DNA of 64,000 nucleotides from positions 5,642,001 through 5,706,000 of the forward strand of contig NZ_CP110636.1 of the NCBI RefSeq assembly GCF_026153355.1. The letters run 5' to 3'. The first letter of the stretch is position 1, and the number at the start of each line of letters is the position of its first letter. Positions 36,979 to 47,839 of the stretch are shown piece by piece. This DNA is from Streptomyces endophytica. Its GTDB lineage: Bacteria; Actinomycetota; Actinomycetes; Streptomycetales; Streptomycetaceae. The translations under genes were made by a program, and so were the position numbers. A model generated the notes under the pieces. The model worked only from the letters and a program-made list of their open reading frames with translations. It had not been told where the DNA came from and searched no databases.

Positions 36979-38621
36979 ATGTCCTCCGCAACGCCGCAGG
37001 AATCCGAGAACCGCGCGGGCATGCGCCGCGCGCTGGGGGTGAAGGACGGGGTGGCGATCGCCGCGTCCAGTACCGCGGCCACCACCAGCATCGGTATCGG
37101 GATGGGCTCGTTGGCCGCGTACGCCGGGCGGCAGACGCCCGCGCTGTTGTTGCTGGCGTGTCTGCCCATCCTCGGCATCGCGCTCTCCTACGCCCGGCTC
37201 AACCGCACCGAGCCCAACTGCGGCAGCGGCTACACCTGGGTCGGCCGGTCGATCGGCCCCTGGCCCGGGTTTCTCACCGGGTGGGTGGTGCTGGTCGGCA
37301 ACGTGGTCTTCATGGCGTACACGGGCGCGGTGACCGGGTCCGTGGTGCTGCAGTTCCTCAACAAGCTGGGCTGGCACAGCGTGTGGGGGCTGCGGCTGGA
37401 TCCCGGCTCGACCGGTATCAGTACCGCCGTGGGGCTCGTCGCGCTGGTCGCCGTCACCGTGACCGCCATCACGGGCGTGCGCGCGGCGACCCGGCTGCAG
37501 ATGTGGCTGCTGATCTTCGAGTACGCGGTGCTGCTGGTCTTCTGCGGCTATGCCCTGGTCGTCGGGGACCAGCCGTTCTCGCTGTCCTGGCTGAACCCGT
37601 TCGACATCGGCTCACCCCAGGCGCTGGCGCAGGGGATGGTGCTCGCGGTGTTCATCTACTGGGGCTGGGACGCGGCGTTCAGCGTCAACGAGGAGACCCG
37701 CAGCGCCTCGGACGCGGCCCGCGGCGGGCTGATCGCCCTGGTGGTGATGGCGGGCCTGTTCCTCGTCGGCGCGGTCGCCTTCCAGCGGGTGATGAGCACC
37801 GGCGAGCTCGTCCACAACGGCCCGCAGGCGCTCACCTTCCTCGGCGGCAAACTGGCGCCGGAGCCCTGGGCCTCGCTGCCGTTGGCGGCGCTGATGTGTT
37901 CCGCCTTCGCCTCCCTGCAGTCGAGCGTCATCCCGACCGCCCGCGGCGCGCTGGCGATGGCGCGCGACCGGACGCTCGGCCCGGTGTGGCAGCGGGTGCA
38001 CCCGCGTTACGGGTCGCCGGCGCTCGGCACGCTCCTCATCATGGCGATCGCCGCGCTGATCGCCGTCCTCGCCGTCGGCATCCCCAGCTCAACGACATGA
38101 TCCTCACCGCGGTGAATTCGATCGGTCTCACGGTGGCCCTCTATTACGGGCTCACCGCGCTCGCCTGCGCGGTGCGCTTCCGCGACAGCCTGCGCCAGGG
38201 TGCGGTCCGCGCGCTGCGGGACGTGGTCGTGCCCGCGGCGAGTGCGCTGGTGCTGTTCGGGCTGGGCGGCTACCTCGTCTGGGACTACGCGACGATGAGC
38301 GACCACTTCGCGATGAGCCCGGACAACGGCTGGTTCATGCTGGCCCTGCCGGCCGCCTTCATCCTGCTGGGGCTGGCGGCCGCGGCCTGGGCCAAGTGGG
38401 TGCGGCGCGCACCGTACTTCCGTACCGGCAGGGGGACGGACGCGGATGCGCTGACGTTGCCGATGGACGGGGACACGGACGAGGACGGGAGCGGGGGCGG
38501 GCCCATCACCTTGGCCTCGACGCCTCCCCCTTGCCCTCGCCGTCCGATGGCTGACGACCGGAGCGACATCAACGATCAGCAACTCACCGGCAAAAAGCGA
38601 CCACACGAGCAATCCCCATGA
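36979..38621 (+). CDS. APC-superfamily amino acid permease, one frameshift
   Basis: Twelve-helix amino acid transporter. The N-terminal segment VKDGVAIAASSTAATTSIGI replaces the usual GxG loop of helix 1. Further: CGSGYTWVGRSIGPWPGFLT, VFIYWGWDAAFSVNEETRSA (conserved helix 6-like E-E region) and SSVIPTARGALAMARDRTLG. One C missing from a C run near 38088 (VGIP / QLNDMI); repaired 547 residues with a Gly/Asp-rich tail. ATG with AAGGAG upstream. Substrate unknown. Confidence 0.85.
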
Positions 38622-38695
38622 GTAATCCACACCACCAGCCAACACCTCCCACCCGCCACCGCCACCACCACCAACGAATCCGGAGTAACCGCAAG

Positions 38696-40389
38696 ATGGC
38701 CCCCCACACCTCAACAACCCCCTCTTCCTCCCCTCCTCCCCCGCCGACCTCGTCTTCCTCTCCGGGCCCGTGCACACCGTTGACGCCGCGCGCAGCCGGG
38801 CCGGTGCGGTGGCCGTGCGCGGGGAGCGGATCGTCGCCGTCGGGTACGACGCGGACGTGCGGGAGTTGATCGGTCCGGGAACGGAGGTGGTCGACCTCCA
38901 CGGCAAGTTGCTGATCCCCGGGTTCCAGGACGCGCACGTCCACCCGGTGGGCGGCGGAATGGAGTTGGCGCAGTGCGATCTGAGCGCCGCGGAGACCGCG
39001 GACGCGTACCGGGAGTTGATCGGCTCGTACGCGGCCGCGCATCCGCAGGCGCCGTGGATCACCGGCGGCGGCTGGTCCCTGGAGGCGTTCCCGGGCGGGA
39101 TGCCCACCCGCCAGTTCCTGGACGCCCTCGTGCCGGATCGGCCGGTGTTCCTCGTCAACCGTGATCACCACGGTGGCTGGGCCAACTCCCGTGCCCTGGA
39201 ACGCGCCGGGCTCACCGCCGGGACGCCGGACCCGTCCGACGGCCGGATCGAGCGGGAGGCCGACGGGCAGCCGTCCGGCATGCTGCAGGAGGGGGCCATG
39301 CGGCTGGTCGCCGACCTGGTCCCGGAGCCGACGCGCGCCGAGCAGACCGCCGGGCTGCTGAGGGCACAGCGTCTGCTGCACAGTTACGGGGTGACCGCCT
39401 GGCAGGACGCGATGCTGGGCCGCGCCCCCGGCCTCGTCGACGCCGCCCCCGCGTATGTGGCCGCCCGGGACGAGGGCCGGCTGACCGGGCGGGTGACCGG
39501 GGCGCTGTGGTGGGACCGGGCCCGTGGCGCCGAGCAGATTCCTGAACTCGTCGCCAGGCGGGAGGAGTTGACGGGCGGGCGGTTGCGGGCGACGAGCGTG
39601 AAGATCATGCAGGACGGGATCGCGGAGAACCATACGGCGGCCATGCTCAGCCCCTACCTCACCGCGTGCGGCTGTGCCTCCGACAACAGCGGGATCTCGT
39701 TCATCGACCCCGAGGAGCTGCGGAGGTACGTCACGCTGCTGGACGCGGAGGGGTTCCAGGTGCACTTCCACGCCCTGGGCGACCGGGCCGTGCGGGAGGC
39801 GCTCGATGCGGTCGAGGCGGCCCGGCGGGCGAACGGCTGGCGCGACACCCGGCCGCATCTCGCGCATCTCCAGGTCGTCCACCCCGATGACGTGCCGCGT
39901 TTCCGCCGGCTCGGGGCGACGGCGAACATCCAGGCGCTGTGGGCCGCGCACGAGCCGCAGATGGACGAGCTGACGATTCCCTTCCTGGGGGCGCAACGGG
40001 CGTCGTGGCAGTACCCGTTCGGCGATCTGCTGCGGGCGGGGGCCACGCTCGCGGCGGGCAGTGACTGGCCGGTCAGCTCGCCCGATCCGCTCGCCGCGCT
40101 GCATGTGGCGGTGAACCGCCGTACCCCGGACGCGCCGCCCTCGGCGCCGGTCTTCCTGCCGGAGCAGCGGCTCGACCTGGGGTCGGCGCTGGCCGCCTAC
40201 ACGGCCGGCAGTGCGTACGCCAACCACCTCGACGAGACCGGCAGCATCCAGCCGGGGAAGCTGGCCGACCTGGTCGTCCTGGACCGGGACCCGTTCGACG
40301 GGCCGCCGGAGGAAATCGCCGCGACCCGGGTGCTGGAGACGTTCGTCGGGGGCGGCGGGTGTATGCGGCCGAGGGCGCCTGAGGCATGA
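38696..40389 (+). CDS. Amidohydrolase (YtcJ-like, amidohydrolase 3), one frameshift
   Basis: Metal-dependent hydrolase of the amidohydrolase superfamily. The frame after a repaired C run near 38720 reads ADLVFLSGPVHTVD, then the metal ligands IPGFQDAHVHPVG, FHALGDRAVREAL, HLAHLQVVHPDD and AAGSDWPVSSPDP, with AYTAGSAYANHLDETGSIQP and KLADLVVLDRDPF at the end. The layout is that of the YtcJ/ N-substituted formamide deformylase group. 564 residues with ATG 38696 (GGAG 11 bases upstream). It follows the APC permease closely, so it may process an imported amide. Confidence 0.85.
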
Positions 40390-40576
40390 GCGGCTTCCCG
40401 GCTTGGTGGTTCCTCCACACCAACGCCCCTTTCCCGGGCGCCGTTTCGGAGGACGTGCGGATGGTTCCGGATGGTGGGCCTCCGGTCTACTGAGGGAGGT
40501 CTGCGGACGGGGGGAACATGGGCAGGGGTGCGGGGCCGGCGCGATCCGGCGTGCCGTGGGCGGAAGCGGGGGCGGC

Positions 40577-41911
40577 GTGACGGCCCCGCGTTCCGGGTCG
40601 GTGTTCGCCGGGGTGCGGGCGGTGGTGGAGATCGCCGGGGTGGGTTTGCCGGTGCTCTCGTTCCTGGCGCGGTTGCCGGCCGCGCTGTGTCCGATCGGCA
40701 CGCTGCTGATGCTCACCGAGACGGACGGCATCGGCCGGGCCGGGGTCGTGGCGGGGATGCTGTGGCTCGGGCAGGCGGTGGGCGGGACGCCGGTCGGGCG
40801 GCTGGCCGACCGGCGGGGGCACCGGCCGGTGATCCTGGTGGCCTCGCTCGTCAACGCGGGTGTGATCGTGGCGCTGGTGGGGGCCGTGCTCGCCGGTCTG
40901 CCGGTGGTGGTGCAGGCCGTGCTCGCGGGACTGGTCGGGGCGACGATGCCGCAGGTGGGGCCGCTGTCGCGGACGCGCTGGAGCGTGCTGACGGCGTCCG
41001 TGGCGGCGGGCCCCGGGGGGCCTGGGCGCGCCGTGGCCCGTCCGGCAGGCCCCGACGGGAAGGAGTTGACCGGGCGTGCGCTGTCCCTGGATACGACGAT
41101 CGACGAGGTCAGCTTCATGGCGGGGCCGGCGCTGGCGGGCACCGTCGTGGTCCTGTTCCACCCCGCGGCGGGCCTCCTGCTGGCGGCCGTGCTCGGTGCC
41201 GTGTGCGGGGTGCTGTTCGCGGTGCATCCGACCGCTCCGGGACCGGTGCGCGGCGGACGGCTGGCGGCCGTCGGGGTGCCGCTGGTGTCGCCCGGGCTGA
41301 TCGTGCTGTGGGTGATGGCGCTGGGGCAGGGGTTGATCTGGGGCGGGGCGAACGCCGGTGTCAGCGCGCTGAGCAAGGAGCTGGGCGATGCGGGGATGGC
41401 CGGTTTCGTGTGGGGCGGGATGGCGGTGACGAGTGCGCTGGCCGGGCTGGTGACGACGGCGTTGCCGGTGCGGCGGGATCTGACGGTCCGGCTGCGGTGG
41501 GCGATCGTGGCGCAGGCGCTGCTGGTGTTGCCGCTGCTGGCGGTGGCCGGGTTCGTCGGGGCGTCGCTGGTGATCGCGGGGATCGGGGTGGCGGTGGCGC
41601 CGCATCTGATCGCGGTGTTCGGGCTCGGGGAGCGCATCGCGCCGGCCGCGCGGATGGGTGAGGCGATGGCGCTGCTGGGGTCCGGGCTGATCATCGGGCA
41701 GTGCGCCGCGGCGGTGGCGGCCGGGCCGCTGGCCGAGGGGTACGGGTACCGGGCGGCGTTCGGGCTGAGCTGCGGGGCGGGGCTGGCGGCGTGTGCGGTG
41801 GCCTTGCTGCTCGTGCGGGGGCGTCGGTTCGGTCCGTGGTCCGACGGGGCCGTGGCCGTTTCCCCGGCTGCGCCGGAGGTGGAGCCGGGGCCCACCGGCC
41901 ACTCCGCGTAA
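40577..41911 (+). CDS. MFS transporter
   Basis: 444 residues from a GTG, intact. About twelve membrane segments; motif A-like GRLADRRGHRPVILVA after helix 2. A cytosolic loop holds ALSLDTTIDEVSFMAGPALA, a segment typical of the CynX/YfkF-like actinobacterial MFS. C-terminal tail is Pro/Glu-rich. The first start candidate with a fair upstream G run is used; the frame is open to 40211, overlapping the amidohydrolase. Substrate unknown. Confidence 0.85.
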   Translation: MTAPRSGSVFAGVRAVVEIAGVGLPVLSFLARLPAALCPIGTLLMLTETDGIGRAGVVAGMLWLGQAVGGTPVGRLADRRGHRPVILVASLVNAGVIVALVGAVLAGLPVVVQAVLAGLVGATMPQVGPLSRTRWSVLTASVAAGPGGPGRAVARPAGPDGKELTGRALSLDTTIDEVSFMAGPALAGTVVVLFHPAAGLLLAAVLGAVCGVLFAVHPTAPGPVRGGRLAAVGVPLVSPGLIVLWVMALGQGLIWGGANAGVSALSKELGDAGMAGFVWGGMAVTSALAGLVTTALPVRRDLTVRLRWAIVAQALLVLPLLAVAGFVGASLVIAGIGVAVAPHLIAVFGLGERIAPAARMGEAMALLGSGLIIGQCAAAVAAGPLAEGYGYRAAFGLSCGAGLAACAVALLLVRGRRFGPWSDGAVAVSPAAPEVEPGPTGHSA

Positions 41912-41999
41912 CACTTGCCGTGCGGCACACTCACCCTCAACTCGCCCTCGGTGAAAGCAGGTTGGCGGCAGCCGGTGCCCGTCTTCACCGTGCGCTCCC

Positions 42000-42051
42000 T
42001 TGACGCCTCCGTTTCTCAGGCTTTAACTCACTGCGGAAGTCAAGCCTTGAG
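42000..42051 (+). promoter_or_regulatory. Candidate promoter with overlapping dyad, sugar importer operon
   Basis: TTGACG (42000-42005), 17 bp, then TTAACT (42023-42028). A dyad CTCAGGCTT (42015-42023) and AAGCCTTGAG (42042-42051) brackets the -10, with one base gap, suggesting repressor control. Confidence 0.4.
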
Positions 42052-42110
42052 GCCGTTCAGGAACTGAACATGGCCGGCCCTCGGACTCCTCAGAGAGAGG
42101 CGTATCCGTC

Positions 42111-43427
42111 ATGCGCATACTCCGAGTCGTGCCCGTCTCCGCCCTCGTCGCCGTGCTCGCCGCGGCGGTTTCGGGGTGCGGTGGCGGGACGAGCCCAGGT
42201 GGCGGGGGCAGTAACGATTCCCCGACGACGCTGACGTACTGGGCGTCCAATCAGGGGCCGAACGTCGAGGCGGACAAGAAGGTGCTGGGGCCGGAGCTGA
42301 AGAAGTTCGAGCGGCAGACGGGGATCAAGGTGAAGCTGGAGGTCATTCCCTGGCCCGATCTGCTGAACCGGATCCTGGCGGCCACCACGTCGGGCCAGGG
42401 CCCGGACGTGCTCAACATCGGCAATACCTGGTCGGCGTCGTTGCAGGCCACCGGCGCGCTGCTGCCGTGGGACGCGAAGAACTTCGCGGCGATCGGCGGG
42501 CGGGACCGGTTCGCCGCACCGGCGTTGGCCGCGACGGGTGCGGCGGGCAAGGATCCGGCCGCGGTGCCGCTGTACTCGCTGACGTACGCGCTCTACTACA
42601 ACAAGCGGATGTTCCAGGAGGCCGGGATCAGCAAACCCCCGGCCACCTGGGGTGAGTTGGTGGCGGCGGGCAAGAAGGTGTCGAGGGACGGCAGGTGGGG
42701 GCTGGGGGCCGAGGGCGGGCAGCTGGCCAACAACATCCACCAGGCGTTCGTGCTCGGCAAGCAGCACGGTGCGGACTTCTTCGACGCGGCCGGAAAGCCG
42801 GCGTTCACCTCGGACGGTGCGGTCGCGGCGGTCAAGCAGTACGTCGACTTCATGGCCAAGGACAGGATCATCGCGCCGGGGAACGCCGAGTACGGCCAGA
42901 ACCAGTCGTTGCGGGACTTCGCGAACGGCCGGACCGCGATGGTGCTGTGGCAGGCCGCGGCGACGACGTTCGCGGCGGACGGGATGAAGCCGTCGGACTG
43001 GGGCGTCGTGCCGGTGCCGGTGCCGTCCGGCCGCCCGGGAGCCGGCCGGCAGACCAACTCGATGCTCGCCGGGATCAACGTCGCGGTCTTCAAGAACACT
43101 CACAACCTCAATGGCGCCCGGAAGTTCGTGAAGTTCCTGACGAGCGACGCCGAGCAGCGGCTGCTGAACAAGACGTACGGGTCGATCCCGCCGGTCAAGG
43201 CCGCCCAGCGGGACCCGGCGTTCGACCGGCAGGACACCAGGGTGCTGCGGGAGACGCTCACCAGGAGCGCCGCGCCGCTGCCGCAGATCCCGGACGAGGC
43301 GCAGTTCGAGACGTCGGTGGGTACGGCGATCAAGGACCTGTTCGCCGATGCGGCGGCCGGGCATCCGGTGACCACGGCGTCGGTGCGGGCCCGGCTGGCC
43401 GCGGCCGCGCAGCAGATGGCGAAGTGA
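42111..43427 (+). CDS. Sugar ABC transporter substrate-binding lipoprotein
   Basis: 438-residue extracellular solute-binding protein family 1. Lipobox AVSGC, Cys23. Binding-protein features: LTYWASNQGPNVEADKKVLG, GPDVLNIGNTWSASLQATGA, YALYYNKRMFQEAGI and the late SIPPVKAAQRDPAF. First gene of an operon with two permeases and a GH1 glucosidase, which points to beta-glucosides such as cellobiose as substrate. Confidence 0.9.
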   Translation: MRILRVVPVSALVAVLAAAVSGCGGGTSPGGGGSNDSPTTLTYWASNQGPNVEADKKVLGPELKKFERQTGIKVKLEVIPWPDLLNRILAATTSGQGPDVLNIGNTWSASLQATGALLPWDAKNFAAIGGRDRFAAPALAATGAAGKDPAAVPLYSLTYALYYNKRMFQEAGISKPPATWGELVAAGKKVSRDGRWGLGAEGGQLANNIHQAFVLGKQHGADFFDAAGKPAFTSDGAVAAVKQYVDFMAKDRIIAPGNAEYGQNQSLRDFANGRTAMVLWQAAATTFAADGMKPSDWGVVPVPVPSGRPGAGRQTNSMLAGINVAVFKNTHNLNGARKFVKFLTSDAEQRLLNKTYGSIPPVKAAQRDPAFDRQDTRVLRETLTRSAAPLPQIPDEAQFETSVGTAIKDLFADAAAGHPVTTASVRARLAAAAQQMAK

Positions 43428-43436
43428 GGGACCGCG

Positions 43437-44359
43437 GTGGTGCGTTTCGCCCGGCTGCGCCGTGCCGGCCTGCCGTATCTGCTGTTGCTGCCCGCGCTGG
43501 TCGTGGAGGTGCTGGTCCATCTCGTGCCGATGGTGATCGGCGTCGTGATGAGTTTCCGGGAGCTGACCCAGTTCTTCCTCGGCAACTGGGGTGCGGCGCC
43601 CTGGAAGGGGCTGGGCAACTACCGGGTGGCGGTGGACCTGAACGCTCCGGTGGGTGCCGCGTTGCTGCACTCGTTCTGGGTGACGTGCGTGTTCAGTGTG
43701 CTGGCGGTGGGATTGTGCTGGCTGCTCGGGACCGGGGCGGCGGTCTTCCTGCAGGAGAACTTCCGCGGGCGGGGTCTGCTGCGGGCGGTGTTCCTCGTCC
43801 CGTACGCCCTGCCGGTCTACGCCGCGGTGATCACCTGGGCGTTCCTGTTCCAGCGGGACAGCGGCCTGGTGAATCACGTGCTGCACGACCAGTTGCACCT
43901 CACCGGTGACCGGCCGTTCTGGCTGCTGGGCGACAACAGCTTCGTGGCGCTGCTGGTGGTCGCCGTGTGGAAGACCTGGCCGTTCGCGTTCCTGGTGGTG
44001 ATGGCGGCGTTGCAGAACGTCCGAAGGACCTGTACGAGGCGGCGGCGCTGGACGGGGCGGGGATGCTGCGGCAGTTGTGGCGGATCACGCTGCCGTCGCT
44101 GCGGCCGGTCAACCAGGTGCTGGTGCTGGTGCTGTTCCTGTGGACGTTCAACGATTTCAATACGCCGTACGTGCTGTTCGGGAAGGCCGCGCCGGAGGCC
44201 GCGGATCTGCTGTCCGTGCACATCTACCAGTCGTCGTTCGCCACCTGGAACTTCGGTACGGGCTCGGCGATGTCCGTGCTGTTGCTGCTGTTCCTGCTGG
44301 TGGTGACGGCCGGCTATCTGCTGGTGACGTCCCGCGGAAGGAAGTACGCCGATGGCTGA
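43437..44359 (+). CDS. Sugar ABC transporter permease (MalF type), one frameshift
   Basis: Six membrane segments; opening LPYLLLLPALVVEVLVHLVP is typical of CUT1 MalF-like permeases. The EAA loop reads YEAAALDGAGMLRQLWRITL and contacts the ATPase. One C missing near 44025 (LQNV / PKDLYEAA) breaks the frame; repaired 307 residues. GTG start ten bases after the binding protein. No ATPase gene follows. Confidence 0.88.
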
Positions 44360-45286
44360 GACCGCTGCCCGCGCGCCCCGCCCGGCCGTCCGTGCGCCGC
44401 GCCCGCCGGCCCGCCGGCGCTCCCCGGTGCGGCGCAGGGCCTCGCCCACCGCGCCGCCCGGTCGTTCCGCTGGACCCGGCGGATCTTCCTGACCGCGCTG
44501 ACCGGCTTCGTCCTGCTGCCGGTGTACGTCATGCTGAGCAGTTCGCTGAAGCCGCTGCGGGACGTGTCGGGTGTGTTCCGGTGGCTGCCGAGCGAGCTGA
44601 CCGTCCGGCCGTACCTCGACATCTGGCGGACCGTGCCGCTGGCGCACTACTTCGTGAACTCGCTGATCGTGGCGGGGTCGGCGACGGTCTGCTCGGTGGT
44701 GATCGCGGTGTTCGCGGCGTATGCGGTCAGCCGGTACCGGTTCCGCGGCCGGCGGGTGTTCACGGTGACGGTGCTGTCCACGCAGATGTTCCCCGGCATC
44801 CTCTTCCTGCTGCCGTTGTTCCTGCTCTACGTCAACCTCGGGAACGCCACCGGTGTGGCGCTCTACGGTTCCCGGGGCGGGCTGGTGCTGACCTATCTGA
44901 CGTTCTCGCTGCCGTTCTCGATCTGGATGCTGACCGGGTATTTCGCGTCGGTGCCGCGGGAGCTGGACGAGGCGGCGTACGTGGACGGCTGCGGGGCGCT
45001 GGGGGCGCTGTTGCGGGTGGTGGTGCCGGCGGCGGTGCCGGGGATCGTGGCGGTGGGGGTGTACGCGTTCATGACGGCGTGGGGCGAGGTGCTGTTCGCC
45101 TCGGTGATGACGAACGACACCACCCGCACACTGTCGGTCGGGTTGCAGGGGTACGCCACGCAGAACGACGTGTACTGGAATCAGGTCATGGCCGCGTCGC
45201 TGGTGGTCAGCGTGCCGGTGGTGGCGGGGTTCCTGCTGTTGCAGCGCTATCTGGTCGCCGGGCTGACCGCCGGGGCCGTCAAATGA
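44352..45286 (+). CDS. Sugar ABC transporter permease (MalG type), one frameshift
   Basis: MalG-like CUT1 permease: FLTALTGFVLLPVYVMLSSS, NSLIVAGSATVCSVVIAVFA, EAA loop LDEAAYVDGCGALGALLRVV and the ending LLQRYLVAGLTAGAVK. The N-terminal 25 codons are Arg/Pro-rich and in another frame, so one base is missing between about 44360 and 44430. Repaired 311 residues. ATG overlaps the stop of the MalF-type gene. Confidence 0.87.
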
Positions 45287-46674
45287 CCCGTGCCGAGAGG
45301 CCCTCCGTCGAGAGGAACGCCGTGACCGAACGGATCGATTTCGCCGCCCTGCCGGACGACTTCGTCTGGGGCGTGGCCACGTCGGCCTATCAGATCGAGG
45401 GGGCGGTCGAGGAGGACGGCCGGGCGCCGTCCATCTGGGACACGTTCTCGCGCGTGCCGGGGCGGATCGCGGGTGGTGACACCGGGGAGGTGGCCTGCGA
45501 CCACTATCACCGCTGGCGTGCGGACATCGGCCTGATGCGTCAACTGGGCGTCGGCGGCTACCGGTTCTCGCTGGCGTGGCCGCGGATCGTGCCGCGGGGT
45601 GACGGCCGGGTCAACGCGGCGGGCCTGGACTTCTACGACCGGCTGGTGGACGGCCTGCTGGCGGCGGGCATCACCCCGTCCGCCACCTTGTACCACTGGG
45701 ATCTGCCGCAGGCCCTGCAGGACCGTGGTGGCTGGCCGGTGCGGGAGACCGCGGAGCGGCTGGCGGAGTACGCGTCGGTGGTGGCCGGTCGGCTGGGCGA
45801 CCGGGTCCGTCACTGGGCCACCCTCAACGAGCCGCTGTGCTCGGCGTGGATCGGGCATCTCGAAGGCCTGATGGCGCCCGGGGTCACGGACCGCACGGCG
45901 GCGGTGCGGGCCTCGTACCACCTGCTGCTCGGTCACGGGCTGGCCGTGCAGGCGATCCGTGCCGAGGCGCCGGACGCCGAGGTGGGCATCGTGAACAACC
46001 TCAGTACCGTCGAGCCGGCCACCGGGTCGGAGGCCGATGCGGCGGCGGCGCGGCGGATGGACGGGCACACCAACCGCTGGTGGCTGGATCCGGTGCACGG
46101 CCGCGGTTTCCCGGCGGACATGCGGGAGGTGTACGGCGTCGACCTGCCGGAGCGGGCCGGCGATCCGGAGGTCATCGCGCAGCCGCTGGACTGGCTGGGG
46201 CTGAACTACTACTTCCCGGCCGTGGTGGCCGCCGACCCGGGCGGCCCACCGCCGTACGCCCGCCCGGTGCGCCGGCCGCATGTGCCGCGTACGGGGATGG
46301 GCTGGGAGATCGACGCCGGCGGCATCGAGGCCCTGCTGCTGCGGCTGACCAGGGAGTACGCGGCGCCGAGGATCTACGTCACGGAGAACGGCGCCGCGTA
46401 TCCGGACGTGGTCCGGCCGGACGGGACGGTGCGGGATCCGGAGCGCACCGCGTATCTGCACGGGCATCTGGCGGCCTGTGCCCGGGCCGCCCGGCAGGGT
46501 GCGCCGCTCGCCGGGTATTTCGCCTGGTCCCTGCTGGACAACTTCGAGTGGGCCTACGGCTACGGCAAGCGGTTCGGCCTGTTCCACGTCGACTACGCGA
46601 CCCAGGCCCGCACCCTGAAGGACAGCGGCCGGCACTACGCGGGGCTGATCCGCCGGCACCGTCCTACTCGATGA
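45283..46674 (+). CDS. Glycoside hydrolase family 1 beta-glucosidase
   Basis: 463 residues, intact, cytosolic. GH1 signature FVWGVATSAYQIEGAVEEDG at the N-terminus, acid/base Glu in ATLNEPLCSAW, nucleophile Glu in YVTENGAAYPD, and aglycone/Trp site YFAWSLLDNFEWAYGYGKRF. Cleaves beta-glucosides brought in by the importer. ATG overlaps the permease stop (ATGA), completing a four-gene operon. The gene ends 11 bases inside the convergent ohr gene. Confidence 0.93.
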   Translation: MTRAERPSVERNAVTERIDFAALPDDFVWGVATSAYQIEGAVEEDGRAPSIWDTFSRVPGRIAGGDTGEVACDHYHRWRADIGLMRQLGVGGYRFSLAWPRIVPRGDGRVNAAGLDFYDRLVDGLLAAGITPSATLYHWDLPQALQDRGGWPVRETAERLAEYASVVAGRLGDRVRHWATLNEPLCSAWIGHLEGLMAPGVTDRTAAVRASYHLLLGHGLAVQAIRAEAPDAEVGIVNNLSTVEPATGSEADAAAARRMDGHTNRWWLDPVHGRGFPADMREVYGVDLPERAGDPEVIAQPLDWLGLNYYFPAVVAADPGGPPPYARPVRRPHVPRTGMGWEIDAGGIEALLLRLTREYAAPRIYVTENGAAYPDVVRPDGTVRDPERTAYLHGHLAACARAARQGAPLAGYFAWSLLDNFEWAYGYGKRFGLFHVDYATQARTLKDSGRHYAGLIRRHRPTR

Positions 46675-47074
46675 CCAGCTCGACCGCGATGTTGCCGCGG
46701 GTGGCCTTGGAGTAGGGGCAGAACTCGTGGGTGGCCTCGACCAGCCGGCGCCCGGTCTCGCCCGCCAGGGCGTCCGGCAGCTCCACCCGCATGACGACGC
46801 CGAGGCCGAAGCCCTCGCCGTCCTTGCCGAGGGAGACCTCGGCGGTGACCGAGACGTCCTTGGTGTCGAGCTTCATCCGGCGGGCGACATTGCTCATCGC
46901 GCTGGCGAAGCAGGCCGCGTAGCCGGCGGCGAAGAGCTGCTCCGGGTTGGTGCCGGCGCCGTTGCCGCCGAGCTCGGGCGGCAGGGCCAGGGCGAGGTCG
47001 ATGGTGCCGTCGGAGCTGACGGCCCGGCCCTCGCGGCCGTTGGCGGTGGCGACGGCGGTGTACAGCGCGTCCAT
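46664..47074 (-). CDS. ohr: Organic hydroperoxide resistance protein Ohr
   Basis: Thiol peroxidase reducing organic hydroperoxides. 136 residues. Two redox cysteines in place: GYAACFASAM and EFCPYSKATRGN. Start ATG 47074 (MDALYTAVAT) with AAGGGA upstream is preferred to a GTG five codons earlier. Divergent from a MarR regulator that has the OhrR sensing cysteine, with two palindromes between them. Confidence 0.93.
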   Translation of the reverse strand: MDALYTAVATANGREGRAVSSDGTIDLALALPPELGGNGAGTNPEQLFAAGYAACFASAMSNVARRMKLDTKDVSVTAEVSLGKDGEGFGLGVVMRVELPDALAGETGRRLVEATHEFCPYSKATRGNIAVELVIE

Positions 47075-47139
47075 GAGGTGTCCCTTCACCTGCGGGGCGG
47101 CCGCTTCCCGGCCGTCCGACGGGCTCCACTCTCGCAGAG

Positions 47140-47178
47140 ATTTAAATTGCGCGCAACTCGATTGTGCACAACTTAAAT
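47140..47178. promoter_or_regulatory. OhrR operator in the ohr-ohrR intergenic region
   Basis: Two perfect 10-bp palindromes, TTGCGCGCAA (47147-47156) and TTGTGCACAA (47162-47171), lie 15 bp apart within a larger dyad bounded by ATTTAAATT and AACTTAAAT. The AT-rich dyad and its position fit an OhrR operator. Confidence 0.7.
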
Positions 47179-47201
47179 GCCTGCCCGGCTAACCTGGAGC
47201 C

Positions 47202-47651
47202 ATGACCACGCTTCCGCCGGACGCCGAACTGCTCCGCCTCGACCACCAGGTCTGCTTCTCCCTGCACGCCGCCTCCCGGGCGTTCGGCGGCGTCTACCGG
47301 GACGCCCTGAAGGACCTGGGCCTCACCTACCCCCAGTACCTGGTCATGCTGGTCCTCTGGGAGCACGGCGCACAGCCGGTCAAGGCCATCGGCGAGCGGC
47401 TCCGGCTGGACTCCGGCACCCTCTCCCCGCTGCTCAAGCGCCTGGAGACGGCCGGTCTGGTGCACCGCGAGCGCAGCACCGAGGACGAGCGGTCGGTCAC
47501 CGTCCACCTGACCCCGGCGGGCGACGAGCTGCGCGAGGCGGCCCTGCCGGTCCCCCGCCGGATGCTCGCCGCCACCGGCCTGACCGTCGAGGAACTGCGC
47601 ACGCTGCGGGGCCTGTTGAGCCGGGTGACCGGCGCACTCGACGCGTCCTGA
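47202..47651 (+). CDS. ohrR: MarR-family organic hydroperoxide sensor OhrR
   Basis: 149 residues. Conserved peroxide-sensing Cys near the N-terminus (LDHQVCFSLHAASR). Winged HTH: VKAIGERLRLDSGTLSPLLK, RLETAGLVHRERSTEDERSV. Oxidation of that Cys is known to release OhrR from the ohr promoter. Divergent from ohr. Confidence 0.92.
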   Translation: MTTLPPDAELLRLDHQVCFSLHAASRAFGGVYRDALKDLGLTYPQYLVMLVLWEHGAQPVKAIGERLRLDSGTLSPLLKRLETAGLVHRERSTEDERSVTVHLTPAGDELREAALPVPRRMLAATGLTVEELRTLRGLLSRVTGALDAS

Positions 47652-47839
47652 GGCCCCGGCGCGCCGCGGCCGGCCGGACGGCGTTCCCGGACCCCCGGCG
47701 CCCTCATCACCCCATTGAGTTACCAGGGTTGGGGGCTCAACAGGACGAAGGCGTATAAAGAGTGGCCAAACCGCCGGGCCACCGGCGAGACCCGTCCATG
47801 ACGCGGTGGGCGGCACGCCAACAAGCGGAGGAACGCCAC

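Noticed and set aside
38584..41988. A 1134-codon leftward ORF
   Set aside because: It is Pro/Arg/Ser-rich with no domain and is antisense to an amidohydrolase and an MFS gene with good motifs.
44077..46674. An 865-residue ORF ending in the glucosidase
   Set aside because: The first 400 residues are an out-of-frame reading of the two permease genes; the GH1 protein begins at the ATG at 45283.
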